From: Brachypodium distachyon
Lineage: Eukaryota; Streptophyta; Magnoliopsida; Poales; Poaceae
NCBI RefSeq assembly: GCF_000005505.3
Contig: NC_016134.3
Coordinates: 17,838,624 to 17,902,623, forward strand
Direction: 5' to 3'
DNA length: 64,000 nt
Both the position numbers and the translations under genes were made by a program. This document shows, piece by piece, positions 23,808-35,900 of the stretch (positions are counted from its first letter, which is position 1; every line of letters begins with the position of its first letter). The notes under the pieces were generated by a model, which did no database searches, had not been told where the DNA came from, and was given only the letters and a program-made list of their open reading frames with translations.

Positions 23808-25560
23808 TGGGTTATCTGATTGCTTGCCCGCTAAGCTCGGGTCGGTGTGGTTTGCTAGTAGTAGTGCATGTCCGGCCGGCTTGGGAATGGAATACTCGAT
23901 CGGTTCAGGTTAACGGGCTAGCTCCCGATTAAAAGGTGTGTGTATGTAGTACGCGACGGGGCCGGGCCGGCAGGCAGCAGGCAAGTTGCACGTACGGAAA
24001 ACACTGTGCAAGGGCCAGTGGTGGCCGGATGGAGACGTGATGGTGCCCACGCTGATGGAGACGTTACTGGTTAGCTTGGCTGAGGGCCTCTTATTTCCGT
24101 CAAGAACGGGGGGCTCCACAACCTGTCGCTTTCTGCCTTAACCTAGTGTGCAAACCATATATGGTATCGGGCCTACCGGCCGGCGGGAAAAAGCAAACCC
24201 GCCTGCATGTTCCCTGCTTGACGAGCGCTGCACCGAGACCCCTTATTATAGCTAGGAGTAGGCGAGTAGTAGAGTGGCTGACTGTTTGCTGCATGAAAAG
24301 AAGTTTTTTTTTTCTTTTGAGGATGAGGATAGCATGAAAAGAAGTCTGCACTGTAGGAGGGCATCCTTTGAGCTCTTTCCTCTCGACCAATTCTCTTATC
24401 ACCTGCTCCCATTTGTCTCTTGCCTGAGCACTCACTCTATCTTCCCGTCATCCCGCGCGTACGCTGTCCCTGTCTGTCTGTCTGGTGGGCATCCGAGGCG
24501 CGGGAGAGGATGCAGTGGGACGGCGAGGCGATGGGGCTTTGGGCATTTTATCCGTCGGTGGCTGGCTCCACCGCGCCGCATCCGTATGCACCTTTCTGCA
24601 TTAATAAATCCGTCAGCCGGACGCTGGACCAGAAATTCAGGAAAAACGTCCAGGAATGTGAAGATCCGCCCGCCGTATGCACCTTTCTGCGTTATGCCCG
24701 AGGTCCATGGCGTCCCGTGGCTTCGAGTTGCTGCATCCGCCGGACCGGTAGTAGTTCGGCCGCTAGCGCCGCCGGGCGTGGACTGGCGCCAGGGAGCGCT
24801 AATCGATTCCCCCACGCGAGATTCGACAGGCCGTACGTAGTTGACGCCAGTGGCCGCTGATGAGCACGGCGGCCACGAGATCGGCCGTCCGCGTGCTTGA
24901 CGAAGCGCCAGCGCGCAGCCATGGCTGGGCGCGACGAGCACGACCGGTCGGCCAAGACATGGTTGCGAGATGAGGCGCGTGAGGCCTTCGAAGCATAGTT
25001 TTAAATAGTGGGCTCACAGAGCCATTTAGTGGCGGCCTGTTCCGGAAGTCATGGGCCAGTTTTTTGTGGCTTCTAAACCAACTTCTAAGTGCACAACAAT
25101 TCAAGCCGTTCCATACGGCTTGTTATGGAAATGCTCGAAAGAAAAATAAACTTTGATTCAAAGCTATAGAAATAAAGATCTAAGTTGATGAAATAAAAAA
25201 TGCAGTCCATGTCGAAGTAGTTAAGTGTTACTTTTTCTGTTTTTTTTATGTAAGACATATAAAATTATCTTTGTGTTTTTGGAAGTAAGACGCACCCGAG
25301 GACACCGTTGCAAGCCAGTAGAAAAATCAGCAACTGGCCGTTGCATCATTGGAGAAAAAAATCGGCAGTTTCCTTTTGTGCATGTAGCGGGCAGTTCTCT
25401 CTCTTGGATGACATCGTGCGAAATCACATGTGATGTATAACATTGGCAAGTGCTTAGTGAAACATTGATATGTATATTTTGGGTAATATGGATATTTATG
25501 TGATGATATGTATCTTATTTAAACTTAGTGCTTTACTAATGGTGTGTTGATCCATTAGTT
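23808..25560. other. Upstream region of the DUF247 gene, then intergenic
   Basis: The first few hundred bases should contain the DUF247 promoter (minus strand); I see no clear TATA box. ORFs at 24274-24955 overlap on both strands and match nothing. The string CGTATGCACCTTTCTGC occurs at about 24583 and about 24674, a short direct repeat. Confidence 0.4.
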
Positions 25561-26367
25561 TCTTATGTGAAAACATGGCGTGAGTTGTGTGAAACTTACC
25601 CTGAGTCAAGTCGTGGATTTGTGTTCGTACTGGTTATTTGTGTGTTCGCTTTCAGGTGTTGCCGGAGCTAGAGGAACGTGGTCGATGACGGGATCGAGAG
25701 ACGAAACTTGGGAGAAGCTGAGGTCGAGGATCAAGGTCATGCGGAACGTTCATGCGAAGGAACAATGAAAGTGAAGGTTACGATGATCCGAAAGGGCACC
25801 GGTTTGTCGTACGTTGTTATACCGGAGATGTACAGTATTGGAGATATTCGACACGTGATGGTCGAGTTTTGAAGACATCACAAAAAGAGTTGATGGCATG
25901 GAGTGGCATCAACGTGAAGACATGTAGATCCAGTCGTGGCTGGATGAGAGCTGTTTAAAGATTAAACAGTAGCATCATCAAGATGGCGTCCGATGGAAAG
26001 TGGTCCACATGAAAGTTGTGCGCGCCATCGAGACGAACAACTTTGCTTTTGGAGTCATCTCAATCCGAGGTCGTATGCGGGCCTCGCGGGCAGAATACCG
26101 ACCAGGACAGAGGAGTTCGTGTTGGATTCGAACTTGGTTTAGGGTCGCGAATTTTCCTTTATAAATAGAGGGCGTCCTAGTTAGAGTTTTAGAAAGGAAA
26201 CGAGAGAACTCAGAGCTTTGGATCTAGATAATTCTTGGAGAGTTCTTAGATGCATGGTTGCATTTTTTTTAATCGATCGACATCATTGCAATAAAAAAAT
26301 TCGTTGGCGGTGTCATCTCTGTTTTTCTTGGATCTTCGTGGAATCTCCGTGCTAGATCTTTCTAACA
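25560..26367 (+). mobile_element. Probable LTR of a retrotransposon, left edge uncertain
   Basis: The segment has a TATA box (TATAAATAGAGG at about 26159), a CAATAAA signal at about 26289 and an end at TTTCTAACA followed by CTTTGGTGCAG, which resembles an LTR-to-primer-site transition. No polymerase domains or second LTR are in the window, so a solo LTR or fragment is likely. The left boundary is a guess and no target duplication was found. Confidence 0.4.
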
Positions 26368-26564
26368 CTTTGGTGCAGCTTTCTCACAAGATCATAACAC
26401 GTTGCTGCAGGTTTCTCATGAGATCAAGGGAAGATTGCGATTAATTCATCTTTCTTGTTATTCCTTAAAATGTCTTCCCGGGTGCTCACTTCCGACAATC
26501 CCTTATAGGAAAGCTTCGGGTTTCCAAAAACGTTCTGACAGGCCCACATGAGGCCGCAGTTCGT

Positions 26565-28290
26565 TCATTCCCTCCCTGTAAAGCAGTCACGCTCCCCACT
26601 CTCATTTTGCTCCCGGTACGATTTGTTATTGATGTGCACTGTCAGAATACATTGTTGTAATAAAAAGTGAAAAATTGATACTCGTACAATATTTACAGTA
26701 TCCATCAGATTTACATCCCCAAAAAACCTAGACAATATGAACGTTGTTGTTGGCTTCAAAATAATTCTGTAAGTCCAAGAAAATAACGAGAACAAAATTG
26801 CATCTACTGGTTCGTATACACAAAGAAAAATGTTGCCCTTGGAACGGAAAGAAGCTTGTTCTGTCGACGGTTTGACCAATGAGGAACGCGTTCCATTAAC
26901 CAAGAAATTTGTTCTCTCCATCCTAGTAAATGCCTTATCCAGAGTAACCAAACCCCCCATCCCATCCAACCTGTTACCAAAATAACAAGAATAGAAAATT
27001 AGAGCAACAACTAGCAGGAAGTAGAACTTGTCCAAATTGCAACCATTCAAAACAACACCAATAGGGAAGAAACTTGGAGTAACTTCAAGATAAAGTGCAT
27101 AAGATGGATCGAATTTGTTTTGTCATGAACAGGCATGGATCTGAGTTTTGGTTCTACCTTAATTCTTTTTGTTCAAAATTAGGGTATACAAGATGAAGGT
27201 TATGTAGTGGAAATTATCGAGCAATGTACTAAAAATATAACAAGCTCACAATTATGGCAGAAAATTACTTTGCAGGGAGAGCAATAGTACATGCTACATG
27301 CTTCATCATAACTACATAAGGAACCACAAGCTGAAGCCTATCGATTATGCACACACAAATAACCCATGGATAGCTTTTAACTTTAATGTGACATGACTGA
27401 GTGCATACTACCCAGAAATTTGCTTTGTTGCAAGGGAAAGGAAAACTACATCCAAGGAGTAACATATCTCCGTCCTCCACAACTGGATCAACCCACTTCA
27501 CATTGACATGTAGGTACCGACATGTCCCAAGTTTGAGCTGAACCAAAAACGTAACATAAAAAAACTTCTGAAAAAAGGGAAAATTCGTACACAACAACCT
27601 AATATAGTTTAGAGCAGCATAAAAACTACATCTACTGCACTCATGAAAGTAACTCTTAAGATAAAAATCTACATCTACTGAACTCATGAAAGTAACTCTT
27701 AACCGGGAACTACATCCAGCTGAACCGTAAAGTAACTCTTAACCGGGAACTACATCCAATGGAACCGTAAAGTAACTCTTAACCGGGAACTACATCCAAC
27801 GGAACCGTAAAGTAATTCTAGATCTTCTTACATCTAGATCTTCTTCTGCTCGCCAATGGTGACCGCAACATCATCAGCCATCACAACCAGCATAGTGTTC
27901 AAAAACCCACAAACTGGACAGGTGAAAGAGGCCACGAAAAAGCAACGGGCTATCGTCTGGCAGGGAGGGCAGACGCTGGCGACAGTGATGCCGGGTCGAG
28001 GAGGCACATGAGTTCCACCTCCGGCAACGACACCACGTCCTGGGTACGAAGGGTTAGAGGTGGCGAGCGGTCTCACTGTGAAAGGGAAGAAAGTAAGGGT
28101 TTGGTGTTGAGGTTACCTTGACCGTGGTGAGGCGGCGCGAGGCGAGAGGAGGCGGAGAGGGAGCTGCATCTCCGAGACCATCTTGTTTGCTATCGTCGTC
28201 GCGCGCGGCGAGGAGGTGGAGGAAACCTCGACGCTCGAGGACGATGGGGAGAGGGGCTGCGGCGGTGCGAGGGGAGCGGCGGCGGCTCAC
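26565..28290 (-). other. Unrecognised region with three successive minus-strand ORFs
   Basis: Minus-strand ORFs lie at 28290-28054 (opens MSRRRSPRTAAA and has a plausible donor AAG|GTAACC near 28110), 28076-27834 (contains CPPCQTIARC and FTCPVCGFLN, a possible zinc-binding pair of CxxC motifs), 27687-27265 and 27050-26565. They may be exons of an unknown gene or of a non-coding transcript. I could not find a splice plan that keeps the CxxC frame from the first exon, and I recognise no domain. A 40-bp tandem repeat sits between two of the ORFs. Treat this as a hypothetical locus. Confidence 0.2.
27691..27810. repeat. Three exact-length tandem copies of a 40-bp unit
   Basis: Units start at 27691, 27731 and 27771 with AGTAACTCTTAACCGGGAAC and differ only at a few bases near 'tccagc/tccaat/tccaac'. 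Partial, more diverged copies precede them from about 27610 ('gaaagtaactcttaagat'). Confidence 0.85.
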
Positions 28291-28894
28291 ACGGAGGAGG
28301 GAGGCGTCGGCGGCCCTGGCGGAGGAGGGAGGCGGCGGCGGTCACCGCGGAGGAGGTAGATGGCGGCAGCGGCTACGGCGGAGGAGGCTGGGGGCGGTGC
28401 GTGTGGCGACGAAGGCTATGGCGGAGGAGGGAGGCAGCAGCGGGGGGCTTGCGTGGAGGCCCTCGCGGATGGAGGCTATCAGGCTGGGGGCGCTGTGTGC
28501 AGTGTGCGGCGAGGGGCATGGGAGGCGAGGGAAGACACGGGAAAGACATAGATAAGGGGAGAGCGGTGCGGACCAAAAAAATAGAAAAAAAACCGACGGA
28601 GCACATGGTTAGTCGGGAGGAGGAAGTAGAGGCGCACGATTTGATCAGACGGAGCAAGCCCGTGCGCACCGCGAGAGACCAGAGAGTGCTCATGCACAAA
28701 ACAGATTCACCGTTTAGATTAATCCTCGTAACTTTCTTTTAGCTGTTACTGTTTTGATCATATCTTTTGATTGATATGTACGATTGAGCTGATTCTTGTT
28801 GCGTTGGTTAGATAATTTCAACACCTTTCTTTTGCATACTCAAGCAGGCGGCAAGCTACCAGCCTTGGAGGGCTAGCGGGGCTTCGGGGAATAT
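28110..28894. other. GC-rich purine repeats, then intergenic
   Basis: Positions 28130-28530 are dominated by imperfect 'ggaggagggaggcggcgg' runs, which open long Gly/Arg-rich reading frames of no evident meaning. This may be a CpG-rich promoter or first exon of the hypothetical minus-strand locus. 28560-28890 shows nothing. Confidence 0.35.
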
Positions 28895-29730
28895 TCCCAC
28901 CTGGACGCCTCTCGGGAGGTCACTCGCCGGGAGGAGGGGTTCCCGGGCGCAGTCCCACCTGGGCGCCTCTCGGGAAGTCACTTGCCGGGAGGAGGGGTAC
29001 TCGGGCGCAGGCTCCCACCACGAGGGTGGGGCCGGGCGAGCAGAGCAGCGGCGCCATGTGGGCGCGCGCCAGGCGCCTAGGGCGCAGTCTCATCAGGGCG
29101 AGGAGTGAAGCGCACGGCGCGCTCGATAAGCCGACAGGAGGGGCGCTATCCGTCTTGTCGGACAAACAGTGGTTGTCCAGTCCTATTCTCTTAGGCCCTA
29201 GGCCCCTAGCCGCGGGGTTGGTGCTCATGCATGCATGACAGCGCACCGGGGAGAAGCTGGTCAAGCTTCTTGCTCGCCACTTGTAATACATGTACCGTGA
29301 CGCCTGTGGTATCCCCTTGGCTATAAAAGAAAGACCCCCGCCGACGGTCAAAGGGTTCAGCCCCGGTTCGTTCGGTTCAGTTCGATTAGCTTACAGTTGG
29401 CCTGTAGCATTAGCAGAAAGTAGTAAGGAACACTTAACCAAAGGGAGAGAGTACCTAGAAACTCACCCGACAACCTGTAAACACTTGGTTTTGCGATAAT
29501 ACAAGCTCAGGCAAGCAGGACGTAGAGTTTTACACCTCCGGGTGGCCCGAACCTGGGTAAAACGTGCGTGCAAGTGTTTCTAGCTTGCATGCATTCTGGG
29601 TGCACCCCTTTGCAGGTTACGTACGCCAATGGGCCACATCGACGATCGCCGGAGCGAACCCCGACGCCCCCGCCGAACCTAAAAGGGGGTGTGCCAGACG
29701 TCCCCAGTGTCGGAGCCCCGTGCGACGACA
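28895..29730 (+). mobile_element. LTR-like segment directly upstream of APP1, left edge uncertain
   Basis: Two tandem 58-bp units open the segment (28895-28952 and 28953-29010, starting TCCCACCTGG). A TATA box (CTATAAAAGA) is at 29321. The segment ends with 'ccgaacctaaaagggggtg' and 'gtgcgacgaca' at 29730, a style of 3' end seen in grass Gypsy LTRs. No internal retroelement domains follow, so it is probably a solo LTR. The end is 171 bp before the APP1 start codon and the promoter points the same way as the gene. No target duplication could be defined. Confidence 0.5.
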
Positions 29731-29901
29731 TACACGCTTATTATTTTTTTTAAAGAAAAAACAAGAAGAGGAGAGAATGAGGATTCTTCAAATTCAGTTT
29801 GGAATTATCCCGGAACACGAATTAAAAAGTACATATACAACACGCAAACGCAAGAGAACAAAGAAACAAAAGAAAGACGCGTGACGGAGAAGTTGAGGAC
29901 A

Positions 29902-32900
29902 ATGGCGACTTCGGCGGCGGCGAGGGACCAGCACCTGGATGAGCTCCGTGCGCTCATGGCGGCGCACTCGCCGCCGATCCATGCTCTCATCGTCCCCTCC
30001 GAGGACGCCCACCAGGTAAGTTCTCCCCCCTCCCCCGCGGGTCGGAGCCGATCAGGGTAGATTAGATCCGATCGGGCTCAACTGCGCTGGGTTTAGGGTC
30101 TTGTGATCTCTTCTTGTTTACTGGTTCGTTCCTATGACTATTGATTAAGAATGGATTCGCCGATTTGGTGTGTTCGCGCAGAGCGAGTACGTGTCGGAGC
30201 GGGACAAGCGGCGGCAGTTTATTTCTGGGTTCACTGGGAGCGCTGGTAAGTACGGACTCAATGCATGCATCGTCTGATCCCTTTGTGACTTGTGATGAGT
30301 TCAGATCACCATTGTCTAGTAGCTAGTCAGCACTAAGTTTCCTTGTCTTTGTATGGTTTTACTTGCGATGAGTTCAGATCACCATTGCCTAGCTAGTCAG
30401 TATTAAGATTTGCTGCCTTTATATGGTTTTATTAGCTGTTTCGGCAATTGCATACTACAGCAATCGCACGTGGCAACAGTGAGGTTGCTAAAGGTTGCAT
30501 ATATCCTAACACGGCTTGGTTGACAGTTGATCAAACCCACTGAGTGTCAGCTTCGTGTTGTGTTGTTTCTGTTTGGTTAGCTTTTACACGATTACAAACT
30601 AGGAATTTGGGGTTCATATGGGGTTATTAAATTGTAGACTGCTATTTGACTTGACCCACGGCTGCAGGAATTGCTACCTTCATGTAATCATGTTAAGTAA
30701 TTTTTGAAGCTCTTCTGTTCTTGGACAAATGTTCAAAGTTGCACTTGAAATGCTGTGCCATTTGTGAGGCTGGTTCTTTTCCATGTCAGTGGTACCTTAA
30801 CTGTGTCATTAGTAGGCTTGCGTTCCCTCTCTGGTCTGGCTCTCCTCCTGTGTTTTATTGTGCATCACGAATATGTTCCAGTGTCCGTCCTAAATGGACC
30901 CAAGCATGAAAGAACCTCATTTATATCAAATAAGGGCTAAATTGTTTTGTAGTCCCTCCGTTCCATAGTTCTTGTCTCAAATTTGCCCAAAATAGATGTA
31001 TCTATTCCTAAAAAGTGTCTAGATACATGTAATATTTTGACAAGAATTATGGAACGGAGGGAGTATTAGATATTGGTATGCAGAAAACGTGAGTTCACCA
31101 ACATATGGCGCTGTTATGTTAATTTCTTTATTTTTATTGTTGTTAGTTGGTTTCTTAGTCAGTGAGTATCCTGAATTCCTGTATAGGGTTGGCTCTTATC
31201 ACTACAAAGGAGGCATTATTGTGGACGGACGGACGCTACTTCTTGCAGGCCTCACAACAACTCAGCGATAGCTGGAAACTCATGCGCATGGGAGAAGACC
31301 CACCAGTTGAAGTCTGGATAGCTGATGTAAGTATTTGCCTCTTTCCTCCTTTCCTGAACGTGCTGTGGATTCAACCTTCTGAGCTAACGTGTAGAGCTTA
31401 TATATGATAAGAAATCTGTTTTGTTATGTTGGTTTGAATTCTGTCACAACTTAGGTGATTTGAAACCATCAATGTCATTTTTCTTGTTCATGGTATCAAG
31501 CTTATCCCCTCAGTATTTGCTTTTTTATAAATAAAAGTTCTCAGCAGTTGTGGGAACACCACAAGCGAACTGTTTCCGCACCCCAGATTGTCTGATACAC
31601 AGTTGCCAGATTCGCAGTCCGCTCGGTTCGATGTATGGGTTTGTGATTCGTGATTTGGCACTTTCTATTAATCGGATTTGATAAGGGGTATATATATCTC
31701 TGATCCGCGAATCATAGGTGGAGTTCGTGAATCAGTTTGATACGATTTGTGAATCAAAGATGAAATACTTCCTTTTTGATAAATGTAAGACAAGAGTGCT
31801 GGCATGGCAACAACTAGATAACAAAAGATCAAGAGAAACCAACAAATAAATGGGCCAACCCATCTAGTGCTCCAGAAATAGATCTGCATAGGCAAAGGCA
31901 AGCCCCCGCCTCTTTCTGCCCTAACACCCTGAAAAGCTGAGACCAAGCCACTGCTCCTCCTCCCAGCATCATGACCCTGCTGCCTCTCTGCTGCTTCTGC
32001 CTTGTGGCCGGCAGCTGCTCTCATCTCCATCAATGCTGCGTCAGTGCTGCTCCCATATCCTCCCTCGTTAATGGAAACAAAGCTGCTGCTGCAACGGAGG
32101 CAGCACTGTCTAGCAGTAACAAGCCAACGACGACGACGACATGACACTGGCGCTCTGATGGGTTCGCCTCTGGGTTGTGAATTGGACATCGAACCGAGGG
32201 CGATCTTCTGAATTCGAACCCTGATCAAGATCATGGTTCGATGACGGTTTGAACGAATTGGCAATAATTGTTTGATATTAGTGTGTATTGAAGTGCTCTG
32301 TAATTGAAGTACTATTACCTCCGTTCCTAAATATAAGATGTTCTAGCTTTGTCCTAAGTCAAACTTTTTAAACTTTGACCAAGTTTACAGAAAAATGTAC
32401 TAATCTATAATATCAATTATCAAATAAGTATATATATTATGGACATATATATATGACGAATTTAGTAAAACTAATTTAAAGTTGTATATGTTGTTAAGTT
32501 TTTAATAAACTCGGTCAAACTTAAGTTTGATTTAGGACGAAGCTAGAACATCTTATATTCAGGAACGGAGGGAGTACTTGTTATCTCCTCAAGCCGCAGA
32601 ACATATAGTATTATTAATGCCTTAACTTCATTGACATCTCACTGGTAAACTGAGATTTAGAAGAGCTACTTGAGTTTTCTGTTTTGTGGTGAACATATTA
32701 CCAACTATCTTGACAGGTCTGAAATGGTCTGATAGATTGAGATAGTTTGTTTGTCTCTGTTGAGTATTGCTATTTGTTAACTTTTGAATCATGTCTGCTG
32801 TTGTGCTCCCAGAATCTTTCGGATGAAGCTGTCATTGGAATTGATCCATGGTGCATCTCTGTTGACGCTGCTCAGAGATACGAACAGTCATTTTTAAAGA

Positions 32901-35900
32901 AGCATCAAACATTGTTTCAGCTTTCTTCTGACTTGGTTGATGAAATATGGAAGGATCGTCCTCCGAATGATGCTCTTCCTGTAGTTGTGCACCCTGTGGA
33001 ATTTGCTGGGCGTAGTGTAGCAGAAAAAATAAAGGAATTAAGAGAAAAGTTAGAACATGAAAAGGCCAATGGCATTATAATCACTGCTCTTGATGAGGTA
33101 CAATCAACTTGATCTGCGTCCTGGTTTCACTCACAATACAAGCTTTTTCAATAAATGTGGATGTGTCGCCGTTTTAATTCCCTCTTTGCTTTGTAGGTTG
33201 CTTGGTTGTACAATGTTCGTGGAGCTGATGTGCATTTCAGCCCCGTGGTTCATTCTTTTGCTATTGTAACCCTGCACAATGCTTTCTTCTATGTGGATAA
33301 AAGAAAAGTAACAGCTGAGGTCAGTTAACAAACTCTACATTTCTTTTTCCTTTTTGCATTGTCCCGTTGCGGTGTTAATGCTGATCATATTGAATGGCCT
33401 GCAATGCGACATACTTGTGCTGAGACTCTTCTTTCGTCCAGGTTCAGAACTACATGGCTGAAAATGGTATTGATATCAGAGAGTATCATACGGTTCAACC
33501 AGATGTGAGCTTGCTGGCATCTGGACACCTAAAAGGCTCTGCAGTTAATGGTAGCTTGCAGGTTGAAAATGATATCAACAAGGTGGAGCATTCAAAAATT
33601 TGGATTGATTCAAATTCATGTTGCCTTGCACTCTACTCAAAGCTCAGCACGAATCAAGTTTTGATGCTGCAATCGCCTATTGCTCTACCAAAGGCTGTCA
33701 AGGTAAGTTTTGTTTCTCTGGTACTATTTTTATGCCATATAGTATTTCTTTTTCACTCTCGAATCTAGTAGTGTTGAGATTGAGAATGTTTTTGCTTTGT
33801 GATCAAGCATGGAGCTGGCTAGATTTGAACCACAACTTGATAGTTGCATGTTTCGTTCTTGTGTTGGATATTTGAGCACAGTAATTTCCTGGAGCTCAGG
33901 GAGGTAGGAATGAAAGAGCAAGACTTGCTAACATTGACTGAATCACATGAATGCTCTAGTTTTATTTGGCATCAGGTATCCCTCTGATCCTAAATTCTTG
34001 ACTCAAATTTGTCCAAATATGGATGTATCTATTCTTAAAAAGCGTCTAGATACATGTAATATTTCGACAATAATTTAGGATCGGAGGGAGTATAATATAA
34101 GGTGTTAAAGTAGTGTCACAATAATTCTGTGTCCAGCTAACTGAAGACATGCTCATATATGTTTTTGTTGAAAACAGATATTATCATCACATTAAACAAA
34201 TGTTTCATATTTGATCGTATAGAGGTGTATACTTTATTACTTGAGCACAAAGAAAATACAATACCTTGCACTAAAGTGTATGTTCAACAACTTCCCCCCT
34301 GTTTGCACTGCATTTTTGTAAAACCTCAGTGTGCTTTTCACTAGTACTGTTGTGCACGTAGGATTAACTATATGTCCTTGCAAGTTTTATCATGTGGCAT
34401 TCTATTTTGCCTAAATATTTGATCTCTTTGTATTAATGATACAGAATCCGATGGAGCTGGATGGTTTAAGGAAGGCACACATTCGAGATGGTGCGGCTGT
34501 TGTGCAATACCTGGCTTGGCTGGATAATCAGGTCAGTATACAAATATTTCGTACTATTACAACAGTGTGAGTTAAAACATCGCATAAACCTACCGCTTCC
34601 CAGGATCGGACCTCTAGGGTTTTAAACCGCCTCTCCTCGTCGCCATGTATGGGAACTCCAGCAAGGGATCCTTGTGACGCGGTCGCGGCCCTTGCCCCCC
34701 TGCCTGTGGTTTCCACCATCTCGATAGCCCAGATCCTCCGTGCATCCGGCTACTCTTCTGCGGAGTCAGCTGCCCTCCGTGCTCTCTCTGACATTGCCGG
34801 CCGCTACATCACTTCCTTGGGCCGCACTGCCTCAGCCATTGCTGAGGCCCAAGGCTGGACAGAATCCAACCTGCTTGATCTCACTCTCGCACTCGAGGAA
34901 CACAAACTTGCTGGATTCTCTGGTGCATCCGACCCTACTCGCCCAGTGCTATGCTCCGGTGTGCTCTCGGAGCTTGCAGGGTTCGTCCGCATGGTGAGAC
35001 TGGTGCCATTTGCGAAGTTGCTGCCGAGGATGGGAGAACAGGTTTTACATACCAAAAGGTGGGAGAGCTTCGCATCAGCAGGGAAAGAGCCACCGTTGGG
35101 ACATGTGCCCAGGTGGCTGCCATGCTTCCCTGAGCAGGAGGCTGATAGTGAAGGGATTAAGGGGAAGTGGGAACTGCGTAGGCTAGTCGAAGTTCAGGGT
35201 GAGCAGATGGTTAAGGTGACTGACGATGGAAAGGAGGGCAGGGGAGTGGTGCCGGGGAAGAGGGGGAAGGTGAAGTTTCTCATTGGTGATAAGAAGCAGC
35301 GGTGGGTGGGATTTGACAAGCACGGTGGTGGATTTGAACGATTTGTGGGGAAGTGAGAAAAATTATGGTAAAATTGTTTTGAAGCTAGTGACCAAAACTC
35401 ACGTTATTGCGGACATAGCATGATGTCATAGTTTGCCCATTTAATTTGTATCTGTCATGGTTTTTCATGTATTTTGATGATGCGGCAAGCTTACTAGTTA
35501 TCCTGTTCAGTATGTTGTTATTTGCTACTTGCTCTCATGTTATTATTATTTTATTTATTTTAATCACAGATGCAAGAGAACTATGGGGCTCCTGGTTACT
35601 TCAGTGAGGCCAATGGATCACAGAGAAAGGAGCATTTGTGAGTTTATTACCCTGTTGTTATACTTGCAGTTTGTCTTTTAGCATCATATATGTGTTGTGC
35701 TTAGCATCGACAAACCAGACTCGAGCATCTATGTATCATACTATCAAAATAGTAGGAAAAGAATGCTTCAGATTTAACAGAAGTAAAGCAATACTTTAGA
35801 TTTAAAGATGTTGCTCTGAAGAGATAGAAGATCCACTTCATTGATTTCAGTAGATCATATTTGTTAGATTTATTTCATATTCCACGTATTTCTTATAGAA

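Noticed and set aside
24274..24955. ORFs of 146-188 codons on both strands
   Set aside because: Heavy overlap in four frames, no domain and no plausible gene structure.
28118..28742. 145-codon Gly/Arg-rich ORF and its overlapping partners
   Set aside because: The reading frames come from 'ggaggagggaggcggcgg' low-complexity DNA and occur on both strands; there is no recognisable domain.
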